From Aliarcobacter cryaerophilus (GTDB taxonomy: Bacteria > Campylobacterota > Campylobacteria > Campylobacterales > Arcobacteraceae): a stretch of 64,000 nucleotides of DNA. The position numbers were made by a program, and so were the translations under genes. Position 1 is the first letter of the stretch. Every line of letters begins with the position of its first letter. The stretch spans positions 1,798,001 to 1,862,000 of the forward strand of contig NZ_CP060694.1 in the NCBI RefSeq assembly GCF_014352935.1. The letters are read 5' to 3'. Shown here one piece after another: positions 17,480 through 27,444 of the stretch. The notes beneath the pieces were generated by a model that worked only from the letters and a program-made list of their open reading frames with translations, made no database searches and was not told the origin of the DNA.

Positions 17480-18631
17480 TTATTTTCTATCTTCTAGTGG
17501 AACATAAGCTCTTGGCTCTGGTCCTGTATAGTTAGCTGATGGTCTAATAATTTTTCCATCTTCTCTTTGTTCAATTACGTGTGCACCCCATCCTGTAACT
17601 CTTGCGATAATAAAGATTGGAGTAAACATATCTGTTGGAATTCCCATTTGGTTATATGAAACAGCAGAGAACCAGTCAAGATTTGGGAACATTTTCTTTT
17701 GATCCCACATAACTTCTTCAAGTCTCGCAGCTACATCATACATTAACATATTTTTATTCTCTTCAGATAGCTCTTTTGCAACTTTTTTGATAACAACATT
17801 TCTTGGATCTCTTGTAGCATAAACAGGGTGTCCAAATCCAATGATAATCTCTTTTTTAGCAATTCTTTCTTTAATATCTTTTTCTGCTTCATCTGCTGAT
17901 GAGTATCTTTCTTGAATTCTAAATGCAACTTCATTAGCTCCACCATGTTTTGGACCTCTTAAAGCACCAATAGAACCAGTAATACAAGAATACATATCTG
18001 AATTTGTTCCAGCAATTACTCTTGAAGTAAATGTTGAAGCATTAAATTCATGCTCAGCATATAAAATTAAAGATACATGCATAGCTTTAACCCAAGATTC
18101 TCTTGGTTTTTCACCATGTAATAAGTGTAAGAAATGTCCACCAATTGTATCATCATCAGTTACAACATTAATTCTTTTTCCATTGTATGCAAAATGATAC
18201 CAGTATAAAAGCATAGAACCAAAAGATGCCATTAATTTATTAATAATATCTTGAGCTTCAGCTTTTGGATGAGACTCATCTTCTTGATTTAATGCTCCAA
18301 GAACTGAACAACCTGTTCTCATAACATCCATTGGATGACAAGTTTTTGGTAATTGCTCTAATGCAATTTTTACACCTTCTGGAATATCTCTAAAAGATCT
18401 AAGTTTTGCTTTATATGCTTTTAACTGCTCTTTATTTGGTAATTCACCATGAACGATTAAATATGCAATCTCTTCAAATTCAGCTTTTTCAGCAAACTCT
18501 AAAATATCATATCCTCTATAATATAAATCATTTCCTGTATTTCCAACTGTACATAATGCTGTACTTCCAGCTGCTACACCTGAAAGTGCAACAGATTTTT
18601 TTGGTTTAAACTCTGTACTCATAGTACTCAT
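17480..18631 (-). CDS. prpC: 2-methylcitrate synthase
   Basis: Condenses propionyl-CoA with oxaloacetate. 383 residues, the citrate synthase fold of the short type II/methylcitrate class. Visible: an N-terminal beta region with [14 protein letters not shown] and LYYRGYDI, catalytic His regions [10 protein letters not shown] and [11 protein letters not shown], and [13 protein letters not shown] with the third catalytic region downstream. Ribosome site AAGGAGA precedes the first ATG; a second Met at residue 4 is possible. The position between prpB and acnD supports methylcitrate rather than citrate synthase. Confidence 0.95.
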   Translation of the reverse strand: MSTMSTEFKPKKSVALSGVAAGSTALCTVGNTGNDLYYRGYDILEFAEKAEFEEIAYLIVHGELPNKEQLKAYKAKLRSFRDIPEGVKIALEQLPKTCHPMDVMRTGCSVLGALNQEDESHPKAEAQDIINKLMASFGSMLLYWYHFAYNGKRINVVTDDDTIGGHFLHLLHGEKPRESWVKAMHVSLILYAEHEFNASTFTSRVIAGTNSDMYSCITGSIGALRGPKHGGANEVAFRIQERYSSADEAEKDIKERIAKKEIIIGFGHPVYATRDPRNVVIKKVAKELSEENKNMLMYDVAARLEEVMWDQKKMFPNLDWFSAVSYNQMGIPTDMFTPIFIIARVTGWGAHVIEQREDGKIIRPSANYTGPEPRAYVPLEDRK

Positions 18632-18671
18632 ATTTTCTCCTTAGTTTGATTTAATTTTAAATAAAATGTTC

Positions 18672-18691
18672 AAAGCTAATTACTTAGCTTT
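18672..18691 (-). other. small hairpin over the prpB stop codon
   Basis: AAAGCTAA / TTAGCTTT with a 4-base loop that contains the prpB stop. There is no U tract, so it is more likely an RNA-stability or coupling element than a terminator. Confidence 0.35.
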
Positions 18692-19567
18692 ACCTTTAGA
18701 AAATAATTCATCCATTTTTTGCTCATAAGCGTGGTAGTTTAACATATCGTATAACTCCATTCTTGTTTGCATTGTACTAATAACACCTTCTTGAGTTCCT
18801 TTATCTTTTAACTCTTGATAAACATTTAATGCAGCTTTGTTCATTGCTCTAAATGCTGAAAGTGGGTAAAGAACCATTGCAATTCCAACACTTGCTAACT
18901 CTTCAGTTGTAAATAAAGGAGTTGCTCCAAACTCAGTAATATTTGCTAAAACTGGTACAGTCATAGCATCTGTAAACTCTTTATACTCTTTTAAAGTGTG
19001 AACAGCTTCAGCAAAAATAGCATCAGCTCCAGCTTCAACATAAGCTTTAGCTCTAGCAATTGCAGCAGCTTGTCCTTCACTTGCATGAGCGTCAGTTCTT
19101 GCAATAATGTAGAAATCAGGATCTAACTCTTTTTTAGCATCAACAGCAGCTCTGATTCTATCACACATCTCTTCTGTAGATACTAACTCTTTATTTGGTC
19201 TGTGCCCACATCTTTTTGCAGCAACTTGATCTTCAATGTGCATTCCAGCAGCACCACTTCTAATAAACTCTTTAACAGTTCTAGCAACATTAAATGCATG
19301 TCCCCAACCTGTATCGGCATCAACGATTAATGGAGTATCACAAATAGAAGTAACTCTTCTAATATCAATACAAACATCTTCAATCATTGTCATACCTAAA
19401 TCTGGTAAACCATAAGAAGCATTTGCAATTCCTCCACCACTTAAGTAAATAGCTTTGTGACCTACTTTTGTTGCTTGTAATGCTTGGTATGCATTAATTG
19501 TTCCAACAATTTGTAGTGGACTTGAAGCTTTTAGGGCTTCTCTAAATTTTTTTCCTGCACTTGTCAT
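18680..19567 (-). CDS. prpB: 2-methylisocitrate lyase
   Basis: Last step of the methylcitrate cycle: 2-methylisocitrate to pyruvate plus succinate. 295 residues, isocitrate-lyase superfamily. Visible: [19 protein letters not shown], Mg-binding [16 protein letters not shown], and the active-site loop [13 protein letters not shown] with the catalytic Cys. First gene of the cluster, with TATAAT (minus, 19599-19604) and AAAGGA upstream. It is divergent from a regulator gene. Confidence 0.96.
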   Translation of the reverse strand: MTSAGKKFREALKASSPLQIVGTINAYQALQATKVGHKAIYLSGGGIANASYGLPDLGMTMIEDVCIDIRRVTSICDTPLIVDADTGWGHAFNVARTVKEFIRSGAAGMHIEDQVAAKRCGHRPNKELVSTEEMCDRIRAAVDAKKELDPDFYIIARTDAHASEGQAAAIARAKAYVEAGADAIFAEAVHTLKEYKEFTDAMTVPVLANITEFGATPLFTTEELASVGIAMVLYPLSAFRAMNKAALNVYQELKDKGTQEGVISTMQTRMELYDMLNYHAYEQKMDELFSKGKAK

Positions 19568-19598
19568 CTTTTATATCCTTTAAAAATATTGTAAGAAA

Positions 19599-19604
19599 AT
19601 TATA
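19599..19604 (-). promoter_or_regulatory. -10 box of prpB
   Basis: TATAAT on the minus strand (TTGATATAAT), 32 bases before the prpB ATG. Confidence 0.6.
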
Positions 19605-19625
19605 TCAATTTTGTTTTTTTTTGTA

Positions 19626-19713
19626 TGTACTATTTTGTTTTAAGAATTTACAATTTTTATACATTTTTTATTATTTGAACATAATTTGTTTTTATGTATT
19701 ATTTTTGTACAAT
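19626..19713. promoter_or_regulatory. repeated TGTACWAT motif in the prpB-regulator gap
   Basis: TGTACTAT at 19627-19633 (with the preceding A/T) and TGTACAAT at 19706-19713. The second lies in a perfect 8-bp palindrome TTGTACAA (19705-19712) that overlaps the likely -10 box (TACAAT, 19708-19713) of the regulator gene. The first lies near the prpB -35 region. It is a candidate operator pair for the divergent regulator. Confidence 0.4.
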
Positions 19714-19740
19714 ATACGAAAATTTTATTAAAGGAAGCTT

Positions 19741-20718
19741 ATGGATTTTAAAAATTCAATAGAAAAATTTATAGAGATATTTAATCGTTCAAACTTAAGT
19801 ATTTCAAAATTTGCTAGCTTAATTGATAAGGATAGAAGAACTATAACATCGTGGATTGATAGAGTTAGTAATGTAGAAATAAGTAACGATATAAAAACTA
19901 AAATCTGCAAAGAGTTTAGATATCCTGAGTATATTTGGGAAGATGCTTGTAGTGGTGATGAATTTTTAAAGTCTATTACATCTATACCTCAAAAAGAGGT
20001 TAGAATTATTGATGAAGATTATAAAGGAAGGCTTCAATATATAATTGAACATGAAAAAAATAGAAGATTTGTAATTCAAGCACAGTTTCCAGGACCAATG
20101 TATAGAGATAGTGCTGTACGAAAAGTGTACAAAACAACAAATAGTTCTGAAATAGAAGAGTTAAAACAAGAAAGAATTAACCAAATGCTTAGATATGACT
20201 ATGATACAACTGAATGGTACTCTATAAAATCAGTCCTTAGCTTTTGTTTTGCAAGTATTGGAAACTTTTTTACAAGAGAAGAAAAAATAAAAGTATTAGA
20301 ACTTATGCATGAACTTTTTAACAATAACTACAATAAAAAACTATTTTTATTTGACTCATTCTCAAGAAAAATATATGGAATGGAGACAACATATATATCT
20401 ATAAATGTAAAAAATAAAATACTATTTTTTAAATCCCCAATTGAGTCTGTTTTTATAGAGATAAGAAATAAAAGCTTAGTTGAAAGAATGCACAAATATT
20501 ATAGTTCATCAATAGAAGCACCTTCTCATGTAAATTTTTTGGATTCTGTAAAGATTTTAAAGATACTTCAAGATGCTGTAAAATACAATAACACAATAAC
20601 TCAAGCTTATGAAACAATAAATAGAGAGACAAATTATGGAGAGCTTTTTTACAATAATCTTAGTATTGATTTGCAAAAAGAGGTAACTCCTCCACGAATT
20701 GCTCATAGACGAGATTAA
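19741..20718 (+). CDS. XRE-like HTH transcriptional regulator, probable control of the prp cluster
   Basis: 325 residues. The first 60 read as a helix-turn-helix (SISKFASLIDKDRRTITSWID). The remaining 260 residues have no domain I can name and no membrane segment. It is divergent from prpB across 173 bp, the classic place for a pathway regulator, and its own -10 box overlaps a TTGTACAA palindrome, which suggests autoregulation. It is not a PrpR of the sigma54 type (no AAA domain) and I see no clear ScfR/RamB C-terminal domain. Ribosome site AAAGGAAG. Regulation of prp is inference. Confidence 0.75.
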   Translation: MDFKNSIEKFIEIFNRSNLSISKFASLIDKDRRTITSWIDRVSNVEISNDIKTKICKEFRYPEYIWEDACSGDEFLKSITSIPQKEVRIIDEDYKGRLQYIIEHEKNRRFVIQAQFPGPMYRDSAVRKVYKTTNSSEIEELKQERINQMLRYDYDTTEWYSIKSVLSFCFASIGNFFTREEKIKVLELMHELFNNNYNKKLFLFDSFSRKIYGMETTYISINVKNKILFFKSPIESVFIEIRNKSLVERMHKYYSSSIEAPSHVNFLDSVKILKILQDAVKYNNTITQAYETINRETNYGELFYNNLSIDLQKEVTPPRIAHRRD

Positions 20719-20770
20719 TATGAAAAATTCCTTTTAATTTATTAGGAATATACAAACTAAAGGATAAAGA

Positions 20771-21697
20771 ATGAAAATAGTAATTTTAGATAGAAAAACA
20801 TTGGGTTATGATATAGATGTATCAGTTTTTGAAAAATTTGGTAGTGTAATCTCTTTTGATGAAACAAAACCAGATGAAACAAAAGAGAGAATAAAAGATG
20901 CGGATATTATTTTAACAAATAAGGTTTATGTTGGAAAAGAAGAGCTAGAAGAGTCAAAAGTTAAACTAATTTGTATAACTGCAACAGGTACAAATAATGT
21001 AGATTTAATTTATGCAAAAGAGGCAAATATAAATGTAAAAAATGTGGCAGGTTATTCAACTTCAAGTGTTGTGCAGTTAGGGTTCTCTATGATTTTTTAC
21101 TTTGTTCAAAAACTAGACTACTACAAAAAATATGTAGATAGTGGTAATTGGCAAAAAAGTGATATTTTTACTCATATAGATATGCCTTTTTTTGAACTTG
21201 ATGGAAAAAAAGTTGGAATTATTGGTCTTGGAGAAATAGGAAGAGATTTTGCAAAAAAAGCTAAAGCCTTTTCTTGTGAAGTTCTTTACTACTCTACAAG
21301 TGGGAATAATCAAAATAGCGAATACCAAAGTGTTAGCTTAGAAGAGTTATTAAAAACTTGCGATATTATATCTGTTCATGCACCTTTAAATGAGAAAACA
21401 AAAGATTTACTAGGATACAAAGAGCTAAATCTTTTAAAAGATGGTGCTATTTTACTTAATCTTGGTCGTGGTGGAATTATAAACGAAACAGAATTAGCAA
21501 AGATTTTAGATGAAAAAGAGATTTATTGTGGACTTGATGTTGTTACAAAAGAGCCAATTGAACAAAACAATCCACTTTTAAGTGTAAAAAATAAGCAAAG
21601 ACTTCTTTTAACTCCACATATTGCATGGGCTAGTATTGAAGCTAGAAAAAGATTAATCGAAAAAGTTGCTAAAAATATAGAAGATTTTTTAAAGTAA
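20771..21697 (+). CDS. D-2-hydroxyacid dehydrogenase (glycerate dehydrogenase-like)
   Basis: 308 residues. NAD-binding motif VGIIGLGEIGRDFAKKA, catalytic-domain pieces LICITATGTNNVDL, LLNLGRGGIINE (with the Arg region) and LTPHIAWASIEAR with the catalytic His. Such enzymes reduce hydroxypyruvate or other 2-keto acids. It lies 52 bases downstream of the regulator gene, on the same strand, with AAAGGAT as ribosome site, and ends in a shared terminator. Exact substrate cannot be read from the sequence. Confidence 0.85.
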   Translation: MKIVILDRKTLGYDIDVSVFEKFGSVISFDETKPDETKERIKDADIILTNKVYVGKEELEESKVKLICITATGTNNVDLIYAKEANINVKNVAGYSTSSVVQLGFSMIFYFVQKLDYYKKYVDSGNWQKSDIFTHIDMPFFELDGKKVGIIGLGEIGRDFAKKAKAFSCEVLYYSTSGNNQNSEYQSVSLEELLKTCDIISVHAPLNEKTKDLLGYKELNLLKDGAILLNLGRGGIINETELAKILDEKEIYCGLDVVTKEPIEQNNPLLSVKNKQRLLLTPHIAWASIEARKRLIEKVAKNIEDFLK

Positions 21698-21722
21698 AAA
21701 AGTAGATGAAATCTACTTTTTT
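21696..21722. terminator. bidirectional terminator
   Basis: AAAAAAGTAGAT / ATCTACTTTTTT with a GAA loop between the convergent hydroxyacid dehydrogenase and aroG genes; T tracts on both strands. Confidence 0.8.
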
Positions 21723-21724
21723 AC

Positions 21725-23077
21725 CTATTTTCTAGCTTCTTTTAAAGTATTTGCTATCAAAAATGATAGTTCTAAAGCTTGATCAGCATTTAATCTTGGA
21801 TCGCATTGTGTATGATATCTACTAGCTAAATCACTTTGTGTAATAGCTGCTGATTTACTTCCTGTACACTCTGTGACATTTTGTCCAGTCATTTCAAGGT
21901 GAATTCCACCAGCATAAGAACCTTGAGCTTTATGAATTTGGAAAAACTGTTTTACCTCTCCTAAAATTGCTTCAAAATCTCTAGTTTTATAACCATTTTC
22001 AGCTTTTATAGTATTTCCATGCATTGGATCACTTGACCATAAAACTTTTTTACCCTCTTTCTCAACACGTGCTAAAAGTTTTGGGAAATATTCAGCAATT
22101 TTTTCATTACCCATTCTTACAATTAAATTTAATCTTCCAGCTTCATTTTCAGGATTTAAAGCATCAATTAGTTTGATTAACTCATCCTCTTTCATAGATG
22201 GACCAACTTTACAACCAATTGGATTTTTAATACCTCTAAAATATTCAATATGAGCACCATCTAAATCTCTAGTTCTATCTCCAATCCAAAGCATATGTGC
22301 AGAACAGTTAAACCAATCTTTTGTGATTGAATCTCTTCTTGTAAGTGCCTCTTCATAATTTAGTAAAAGTGCTTCATGAGATGTAAATAGAGTTGTTTGG
22401 TTTAGCTGTGGAGTATTTTCACTTGTAATTCCACATGCTTTCATAAATGCTAAACTTTCACTAATTTTATTTGCTATCTCTTCATATTTTGCACCTAAAG
22501 TATTATCTTTTACAAAGTCTAAATTCCATAGATGTACTTGATTTAAATCAGCCATTCCACCTCTTGCAAATGCTCTTAAAAGATTCATAGTAGCTGCACT
22601 TTGATTATATGCTTTTAAAAGTTTTTTTGCTTTTGGCTCTCTTGAACCGATATCAAAATCTATATCATTTATAATATCTCCTCTGTATGAAGGAAGACTT
22701 AATCCATCTATATCTTCAAAGTCAGAGCTTCTTGGTTTTGCAAACTGACCTGCAACTCGTCCTACTTTCACAACAGGACAGCCTCCTGAAAAAGTTAAAA
22801 CTACTGCCATTTGCATCATTACTTTAAATAAATCTTTTATATTTGTGGCATTAAATACATTAAATGATTCAGCACAATCTCCACCTTGAAGTAAAAAAGC
22901 TTCACCATTTACAACTTTAGCAAGTTGTTTTTTAAGATTTAAAGCCTCTCCTGCAAAAATAAGTGGAGGATAAGATGCTAACTCTTTTTCTACTTGTTTT
23001 AAAGTTACTAAATCATTATAAGTTGGTTGCTGTTTTATTGGAAAATCTCTCCAACTACTTGGACTCCATGTTTTCAT
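21725..23077 (-). CDS. aroG: 3-deoxy-7-phosphoheptulonate synthase, class II
   Basis: First step of the shikimate pathway: phosphoenolpyruvate plus erythrose 4-phosphate to DAHP. 450 residues of the class II (plant/Mycobacterium) type. Visible: [17 protein letters not shown] at the start, [11 protein letters not shown] with the metal-binding Cys, [30 protein letters not shown] and [18 protein letters not shown]-like blocks. It lies 61 bases after tal in a serB-tal-aroG series; transaldolase can supply the erythrose 4-phosphate. Ribosome site AAAGG. The symbol is by convention. Confidence 0.95.
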   Translation of the reverse strand: MKTWSPSSWRDFPIKQQPTYNDLVTLKQVEKELASYPPLIFAGEALNLKKQLAKVVNGEAFLLQGGDCAESFNVFNATNIKDLFKVMMQMAVVLTFSGGCPVVKVGRVAGQFAKPRSSDFEDIDGLSLPSYRGDIINDIDFDIGSREPKAKKLLKAYNQSAATMNLLRAFARGGMADLNQVHLWNLDFVKDNTLGAKYEEIANKISESLAFMKACGITSENTPQLNQTTLFTSHEALLLNYEEALTRRDSITKDWFNCSAHMLWIGDRTRDLDGAHIEYFRGIKNPIGCKVGPSMKEDELIKLIDALNPENEAGRLNLIVRMGNEKIAEYFPKLLARVEKEGKKVLWSSDPMHGNTIKAENGYKTRDFEAILGEVKQFFQIHKAQGSYAGGIHLEMTGQNVTECTGSKSAAITQSDLASRYHTQCDPRLNADQALELSFLIANTLKEARK

Positions 23078-23100
23078 TTTTTTACCTTTTATATATTTAT

Positions 23101-23123
23101 TATTGGAAAAATTTTATCCAATA
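23101..23123 (-). other. stem-loop between tal and aroG
   Basis: TATTGGA / TCCAATA around a central A/T core, without a U tract. It lies upstream of the aroG ribosome site and could affect aroG translation or mRNA processing. Confidence 0.3.
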
Positions 23124-23138
23124 TATCTTAAATCAAAA

Positions 23139-24131
23139 TTAATGTTTTAATTTTGATAATAACTCTTTAAATGATACTTTAAATGCATCAAGACCTTCAC
23201 TTAAAAGCTTTTCATAAACATCTTTTAATTTAATCCCATTTTGCTCTAAACTTTTAAAGTATTTATCACACTCATCTTCACTAATAATAACACTTTGCTC
23301 TTTTTTCCCATCTTTTAACCAATCTTCAATAGTTCCAAGAGGCGCTGTATTTACAGAATTTGGATATATCAAATTATCTATATAATATGTAGGACTTAAC
23401 TCATTCCCTTTTACTCCAGTACTTGCAAAAAGTGTTCTTATATTTGAGTTCTCTAATTTATTTACTTCATAGTAACATTTTGTAGCATTTACAATACCTA
23501 ATTTAGATGTAGCAAGACCTTTTGCACCTAAAGTTGTATCCATTAATCTATCAAATCTTGAAACAAAAACAGATACAACACCTTTTGTATCTTTGTTTGA
23601 AGCTTTAATTCCATCATCAAGTGCAATTGCACAATTTCTAGCTTGTTGTGGTGAAAAAATTAAAGTTGCATTTATATGAATTCCTCTACTACTTAACTCT
23701 CTCATAGCAATATATCCAGCATCTGTTGCTGGAATTTTTATCATTACATTATCAGCATTTAAACTTTTGTAAATTCTAAGTCCTTCTTCTATAGTTCCAG
23801 CTGCATCATCACATAAAAGAGGGTCAACTTCAATAGATATAAATCCATTATTTGTATCAATTTTATAAAGTGGCTCTAATAGTTCAGCTGCTCTTCTTAT
23901 ATCTTTAAATGCCAACTCTTCATATATCTTTTTTTGATCATTTGCTTGTAACATATCAAGTTGCTGTTTATAAGCAACAGAACCTGTAATTGAAGCTTCA
24001 AAAATAGCAGGATTTGATGTTGCACCTTTTATAACCTCGTCATTAATTATCTCTTGGAATCTATTTTCCAAGAAATCTCTTTCAATAAAATCACACCAAA
24101 TTGAGTAGTTTATATCTTCAAACTCTTTCAT
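23139..24131 (-). CDS. tal: transaldolase
   Basis: Moves a dihydroxyacetone unit between sugar phosphates in the pentose phosphate pathway and makes erythrose 4-phosphate. 330 residues. The Schiff-base lysine is in NVMIKIPATDAG (Lys132). Further family blocks are VIKGATSNPAIFEASI, INATLIFSPQQA and VSVFVSRFDRLMD. It starts 3 bases after the serB stop and precedes aroG, consistent with one operon. Confidence 0.95.
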   Translation of the reverse strand: MKEFEDINYSIWCDFIERDFLENRFQEIINDEVIKGATSNPAIFEASITGSVAYKQQLDMLQANDQKKIYEELAFKDIRRAAELLEPLYKIDTNNGFISIEVDPLLCDDAAGTIEEGLRIYKSLNADNVMIKIPATDAGYIAMRELSSRGIHINATLIFSPQQARNCAIALDDGIKASNKDTKGVVSVFVSRFDRLMDTTLGAKGLATSKLGIVNATKCYYEVNKLENSNIRTLFASTGVKGNELSPTYYIDNLIYPNSVNTAPLGTIEDWLKDGKKEQSVIISEDECDKYFKSLEQNGIKLKDVYEKLLSEGLDAFKVSFKELLSKLKH

Positions 24132-24134
24132 CTT

Positions 24135-24761
24135 TTAAGCCTTTATATGTTCTAAAATTTTTGTTAAATCTTTTGTATCTACTATAATATTTGCCTCTTT
24201 TTTAAGTACATCTTTTGCACAAAAAGCAACTCTTGTATTAGCTTCTGCAAACATAGATAAATCATTTGCTCCATCTCCACAAACCAAAGTATTCTCTTTT
24301 GAGATTTTTAAAAGATTTTGTAATCTTCTTATCATATCTCCTTTTGAGTAACCAAACATCATGTCTCCACCAACAAGTCCTGTTAAAATTCCATCTTTTT
24401 CATGTAAGATATTTGAAAAATCAGCATCAAGTCCTAGTTTTTCGCTTGCTGGGCTTGTTCCAACTCTAAAACCACCACTGAAACAAACAACTTTATAATC
24501 CATCTTTTTCAACTCTTTTACAATCTCATAAGAACCTTTCATTAAAGGTAAATTTGCACAAATTTCCACAACTTTTTTGTGTTCCATTCCTTTTAAAAGT
24601 GCAACTCTTTGAATTAAAGATTCAAAAAAATCAAGTCTTCCACTCATAGCCTCTTCTGTAATTTTTTTAACTTCATCACCCAAACCAAACTCAAAAGCTA
24701 AAATATCAATTGTTTCCCCATCCATAAGTGTTGAGTCAAAATCAAAAACTGCTAATTTCAT
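24135..24761 (-). CDS. serB: phosphoserine phosphatase
   Basis: Final step of serine synthesis. 208 residues, HAD fold. Motif I DFDSTLMDGETID holds the nucleophile Asp, motif II is VVCFSGGF, and motif IV CGDGANDLSMFAEA is typical of SerB. It is short, with only the catalytic domain and no N-terminal ACT domain. First gene of the serB-tal-aroG series; AGGATA ribosome site. Confidence 0.93.
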   Translation of the reverse strand: MKLAVFDFDSTLMDGETIDILAFEFGLGDEVKKITEEAMSGRLDFFESLIQRVALLKGMEHKKVVEICANLPLMKGSYEIVKELKKMDYKVVCFSGGFRVGTSPASEKLGLDADFSNILHEKDGILTGLVGGDMMFGYSKGDMIRRLQNLLKISKENTLVCGDGANDLSMFAEANTRVAFCAKDVLKKEANIIVDTKDLTKILEHIKA

Positions 24762-24790
24762 AAATATCCTAAATATTAAATATTAAAAGG

Positions 24791-24796
24791 TATAAT
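24791..24796 (+). promoter_or_regulatory. -10 box for the metF-like/ruvX transcript
   Basis: TATAAT after GG, 45 bases before the ATG at 24841, in the gap divergent to serB. Confidence 0.55.
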
Positions 24797-24840
24797 ATTA
24801 ACCAAAATTAACTAAAATAGTTTAAAAGGAATATATTAAA

Positions 24841-25755
24841 ATGTTTGAAACACTTATTTCTAAACTTCAAGAGGATAAATATTTAACACTTGAAACAACA
24901 CCTCAGCATGAGCCATCAATGCATAATATTGTTGAGAAAATCAAAAAATTTAAAATTGATACAAAAGTAGATGGTTTTACTTGTACAGACAATCCACTAG
25001 CGAAACTTAAATACAACTCACTTTTTGCAGCACTAAAACTTCAACAAGAGTTTAAAAAACCAGTAATTGCAACAATGACAATGAGAGATAGAAATAAAAT
25101 AGCTTTACAATCAGATTTGCTTGGTGCAAATGATTTTGATATAAGAGCAATTTTAGCTCTTACAGGAGATCCAGCAAATATGAGTGATCAACCAAATAGT
25201 AAAGGAGTTTTTGAAGCAAACTCTTTAATGCTTTTAAAAATGATTAAATCTTTCAACTATGGAATGGATTTTGCAGGTCGCCCTTTTAAAATTGAGCCTA
25301 AACAAATTTTTCCATTTGCAGTTGTAAATGCCTATGCCAAAAATTTTGGTTCATTAGAGAAAAAAATGCATCTAAAGATACAAAACGGTGCTGTTGGGGT
25401 TATTACTCAACCTGTTTTTGATATTGAAAATGTAAAAAAACTTTTAGAAAATTTTGAGAATGCAAAAGAGAATGTAGAAGGTGATAAAAGAAAAGCTCAA
25501 TTAATTTTTGGAGTTTTTCCTATTACAAAACTTAGAACTGCTCTATTTTTATCTGCACAAGTTCCAGGTATTCATGTACCTCAATTTTGGATAGATGAAT
25601 TGGAAAAAGCTCATAACATAAGTGAGGAGGAGGAGTATAAAGTAGGAATGCAGTTAAGCAAAAATTTATTTGATGAAATAAATAGAATTCACCCAAAAAT
25701 TCACCTAATGACTGCAAATAACAAATTTGAAGTTGCAAGTGAGATTTTAGCTTGA
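24841..25755 (+). CDS. metF: methylenetetrahydrofolate reductase family protein
   Basis: Probably reduces 5,10-methylene-THF to 5-methyl-THF with FAD, the methyl donor for MetH (which is at the right end of the window). 304 residues, normal for MetF. TIM-barrel family marks: LETTPQHEPSM near the start (catalytic Glu region), DNPLAKLKYNSL, RDRNKIALQSDLLG, ALTGDP and GAVGVITQPVFD. It is a divergent member typical of Campylobacterota. The stop overlaps the ruvX start as TTGA. Confidence 0.8.
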   Translation: MFETLISKLQEDKYLTLETTPQHEPSMHNIVEKIKKFKIDTKVDGFTCTDNPLAKLKYNSLFAALKLQQEFKKPVIATMTMRDRNKIALQSDLLGANDFDIRAILALTGDPANMSDQPNSKGVFEANSLMLLKMIKSFNYGMDFAGRPFKIEPKQIFPFAVVNAYAKNFGSLEKKMHLKIQNGAVGVITQPVFDIENVKKLLENFENAKENVEGDKRKAQLIFGVFPITKLRTALFLSAQVPGIHVPQFWIDELEKAHNISEEEEYKVGMQLSKNLFDEINRIHPKIHLMTANNKFEVASEILA

Positions 25756-26141
25756 AGTTAGCTTCTATAGATATTGGATTAAAAAGAATTGGAGTTGCTA
25801 TTTCTCTTATGAATGATATTGTAACTCCACAAAATGCAATTATTAGAAAAAATAGAAATCAAGCTGCTCTTGAAGTAAATAATTTTTTAAAAGAGTGGCA
25901 AATAGAAAAACTAATAATTGGACTTCCAAGCTCAAGTATAGATACTCAAAATAGAATAAAACACTTTACAAACCTGCTAGAACTTCAAATACCTTATGAA
26001 TTTTGTGAAGAGAATCTTAGCTCAATAGAGGCAAAAGAGCTTATGAAAGGTGAAGTAAAACAAGTAAGAGATGGAAGAATTGATTCCATTGCTGCAAAAA
26101 TAATCTTAGAAAGATATATAAATTTAATAAAAAAGAATTAA
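25752..26141 (+). CDS. ruvX: putative Holliday junction resolvase / pre-16S rRNA nuclease YqgF
   Basis: 129 residues, RNase H-like fold. N-terminal LASIDIGLKRIGVAIS carries the first catalytic Asp; LIIGLPSS and the C-terminal RDGRIDSIAAKIILERY give the other acidic residues. In Escherichia coli YqgF processes the 5' end of 16S rRNA. The TTG start overlaps the upstream stop, implying translational coupling. Confidence 0.9.
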   Translation: MKLASIDIGLKRIGVAISLMNDIVTPQNAIIRKNRNQAALEVNNFLKEWQIEKLIIGLPSSSIDTQNRIKHFTNLLELQIPYEFCEENLSSIEAKELMKGEVKQVRDGRIDSIAAKIILERYINLIKKN

Positions 26142-26162
26142 ATATTTGAAAAAGGAAAATTT

Positions 26163-27389
26163 ATGAATTTTACATTTAACGCCTACTACACATTAATAGC
26201 AGCAGTAATAGTTTTACTTATTGGTAAATTTTTAGTAAATAGAATTGAATTTTTAAGAAAGTATAATATTCCAGAACCTGTTGCTGGTGGTCTTGTAGCA
26301 GCTACAATTTCTACTTTAGTATATAATTTTTGGGGATATAGTATAACAACAAGTAGTGAACTTCAAACAAGTTTTATGCTTATATTTTTTATCTCAATTG
26401 GTCTTAGTGCAAATTTTGCAAAACTAAAAGAGGGAGGAAAATCTCTTTTTATTTTTCTTCTTGTTGTTTCTGGTTTTATTATAATTCAAAACTTTGTAGG
26501 AATATCTCTTGCTACAGCTTTAGGAATTGATCCTTTAATTGGTCTAATTGCTGGTTCTATAACGCTTACAGGAGGGCATGGAACAGCTGGAGCTTGGGGT
26601 TCAATATTAGAGACAAAATATGGAATTGAAGGAGCTATGGGGCTTGGAATGGCAGCTGCAACTTTTGGTCTTGTAATGGGTGGAATTATTGGAGGACCTC
26701 TAGCAAAATTTTTAATAAATAGATACAAACTTTCAAACGAAAAAGAGTTACAACAAAATAACTCTAAAGATGAGAAAGTAATTGATGAGTTTGTTCCATT
26801 TGAATATCCAAAAGCTGTAAGATTAATAACTACAAATAGTGCAATTTCAACTTTAGCTCTTTTTGCAGCTTGTTTGGCTTTTGCTGATTTTATAACAAAT
26901 TTAACAAAAGGTTCAGCATTTGAACTACCTACTTTCGTTTGGGCATTAGCAGGTGGTGTAATTTTAAGAAATAGTTTAGAAAATATCCTAAAAATTGAGA
27001 TTTTTGATAGAGCTATTGATGTATTTGGAAATGCATCATTATCTTTATATCTTGCAATGGCTTTACTATCTTTAAAACTTTGGCAACTATCAAACCTAGC
27101 TGGTGCTTTAACTGTAATTTTAATTTCTCAAGTTCTTATTATGATTTTATATGCTTATTTTGTTACATTTAGAGTTATGGGAAAAAATTATGATGCAAGT
27201 GTTTTAGCAGCTGGACATTGTGGTTTTGGTTTAGGAGCAACTCCTACAGCAGTTGCAAATATGCAAGCAATTACAAATATGTATGGACCTTCGCATAGAG
27301 CATTTTTAATAGTTCCATTATGTGGAGCATTTTTTGTAGATTTAATAAATACAACAGTTATTCAAACTATATTTAAAATTTTTGAGTAA
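26163..27389 (+). CDS. gltS: sodium/glutamate symporter
   Basis: Na+-coupled glutamate uptake in the inner membrane. 408 residues with about ten or more hydrophobic segments and two internally related halves. Family stretches: NIPEPVAGGLVAA, TLTGGHGTAGAWG and, in the second half, AGHCGFGLGATPTAVANMQA. The two Gly-rich re-entrant loops match GltS. Ribosome site AAAGGAAA. It starts 21 bases after ruvX and may share its transcript. Confidence 0.93.
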   Translation: MNFTFNAYYTLIAAVIVLLIGKFLVNRIEFLRKYNIPEPVAGGLVAATISTLVYNFWGYSITTSSELQTSFMLIFFISIGLSANFAKLKEGGKSLFIFLLVVSGFIIIQNFVGISLATALGIDPLIGLIAGSITLTGGHGTAGAWGSILETKYGIEGAMGLGMAAATFGLVMGGIIGGPLAKFLINRYKLSNEKELQQNNSKDEKVIDEFVPFEYPKAVRLITTNSAISTLALFAACLAFADFITNLTKGSAFELPTFVWALAGGVILRNSLENILKIEIFDRAIDVFGNASLSLYLAMALLSLKLWQLSNLAGALTVILISQVLIMILYAYFVTFRVMGKNYDASVLAAGHCGFGLGATPTAVANMQAITNMYGPSHRAFLIVPLCGAFFVDLINTTVIQTIFKIFE

Positions 27390-27398
27390 TTATTTAAG

Positions 27399-27433
27399 AA
27401 CCTAAAGAACTTTTAGAAGCTCTTTAGGTTTTA
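27399..27433. terminator. terminator between gltS and the DsrE gene
   Basis: AACCTAAAGA / TCTTTAGGTT with a 12-base loop, between convergent genes; a short T run follows. Confidence 0.6.
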
Positions 27434-27444
27434 GAACTGCAATG

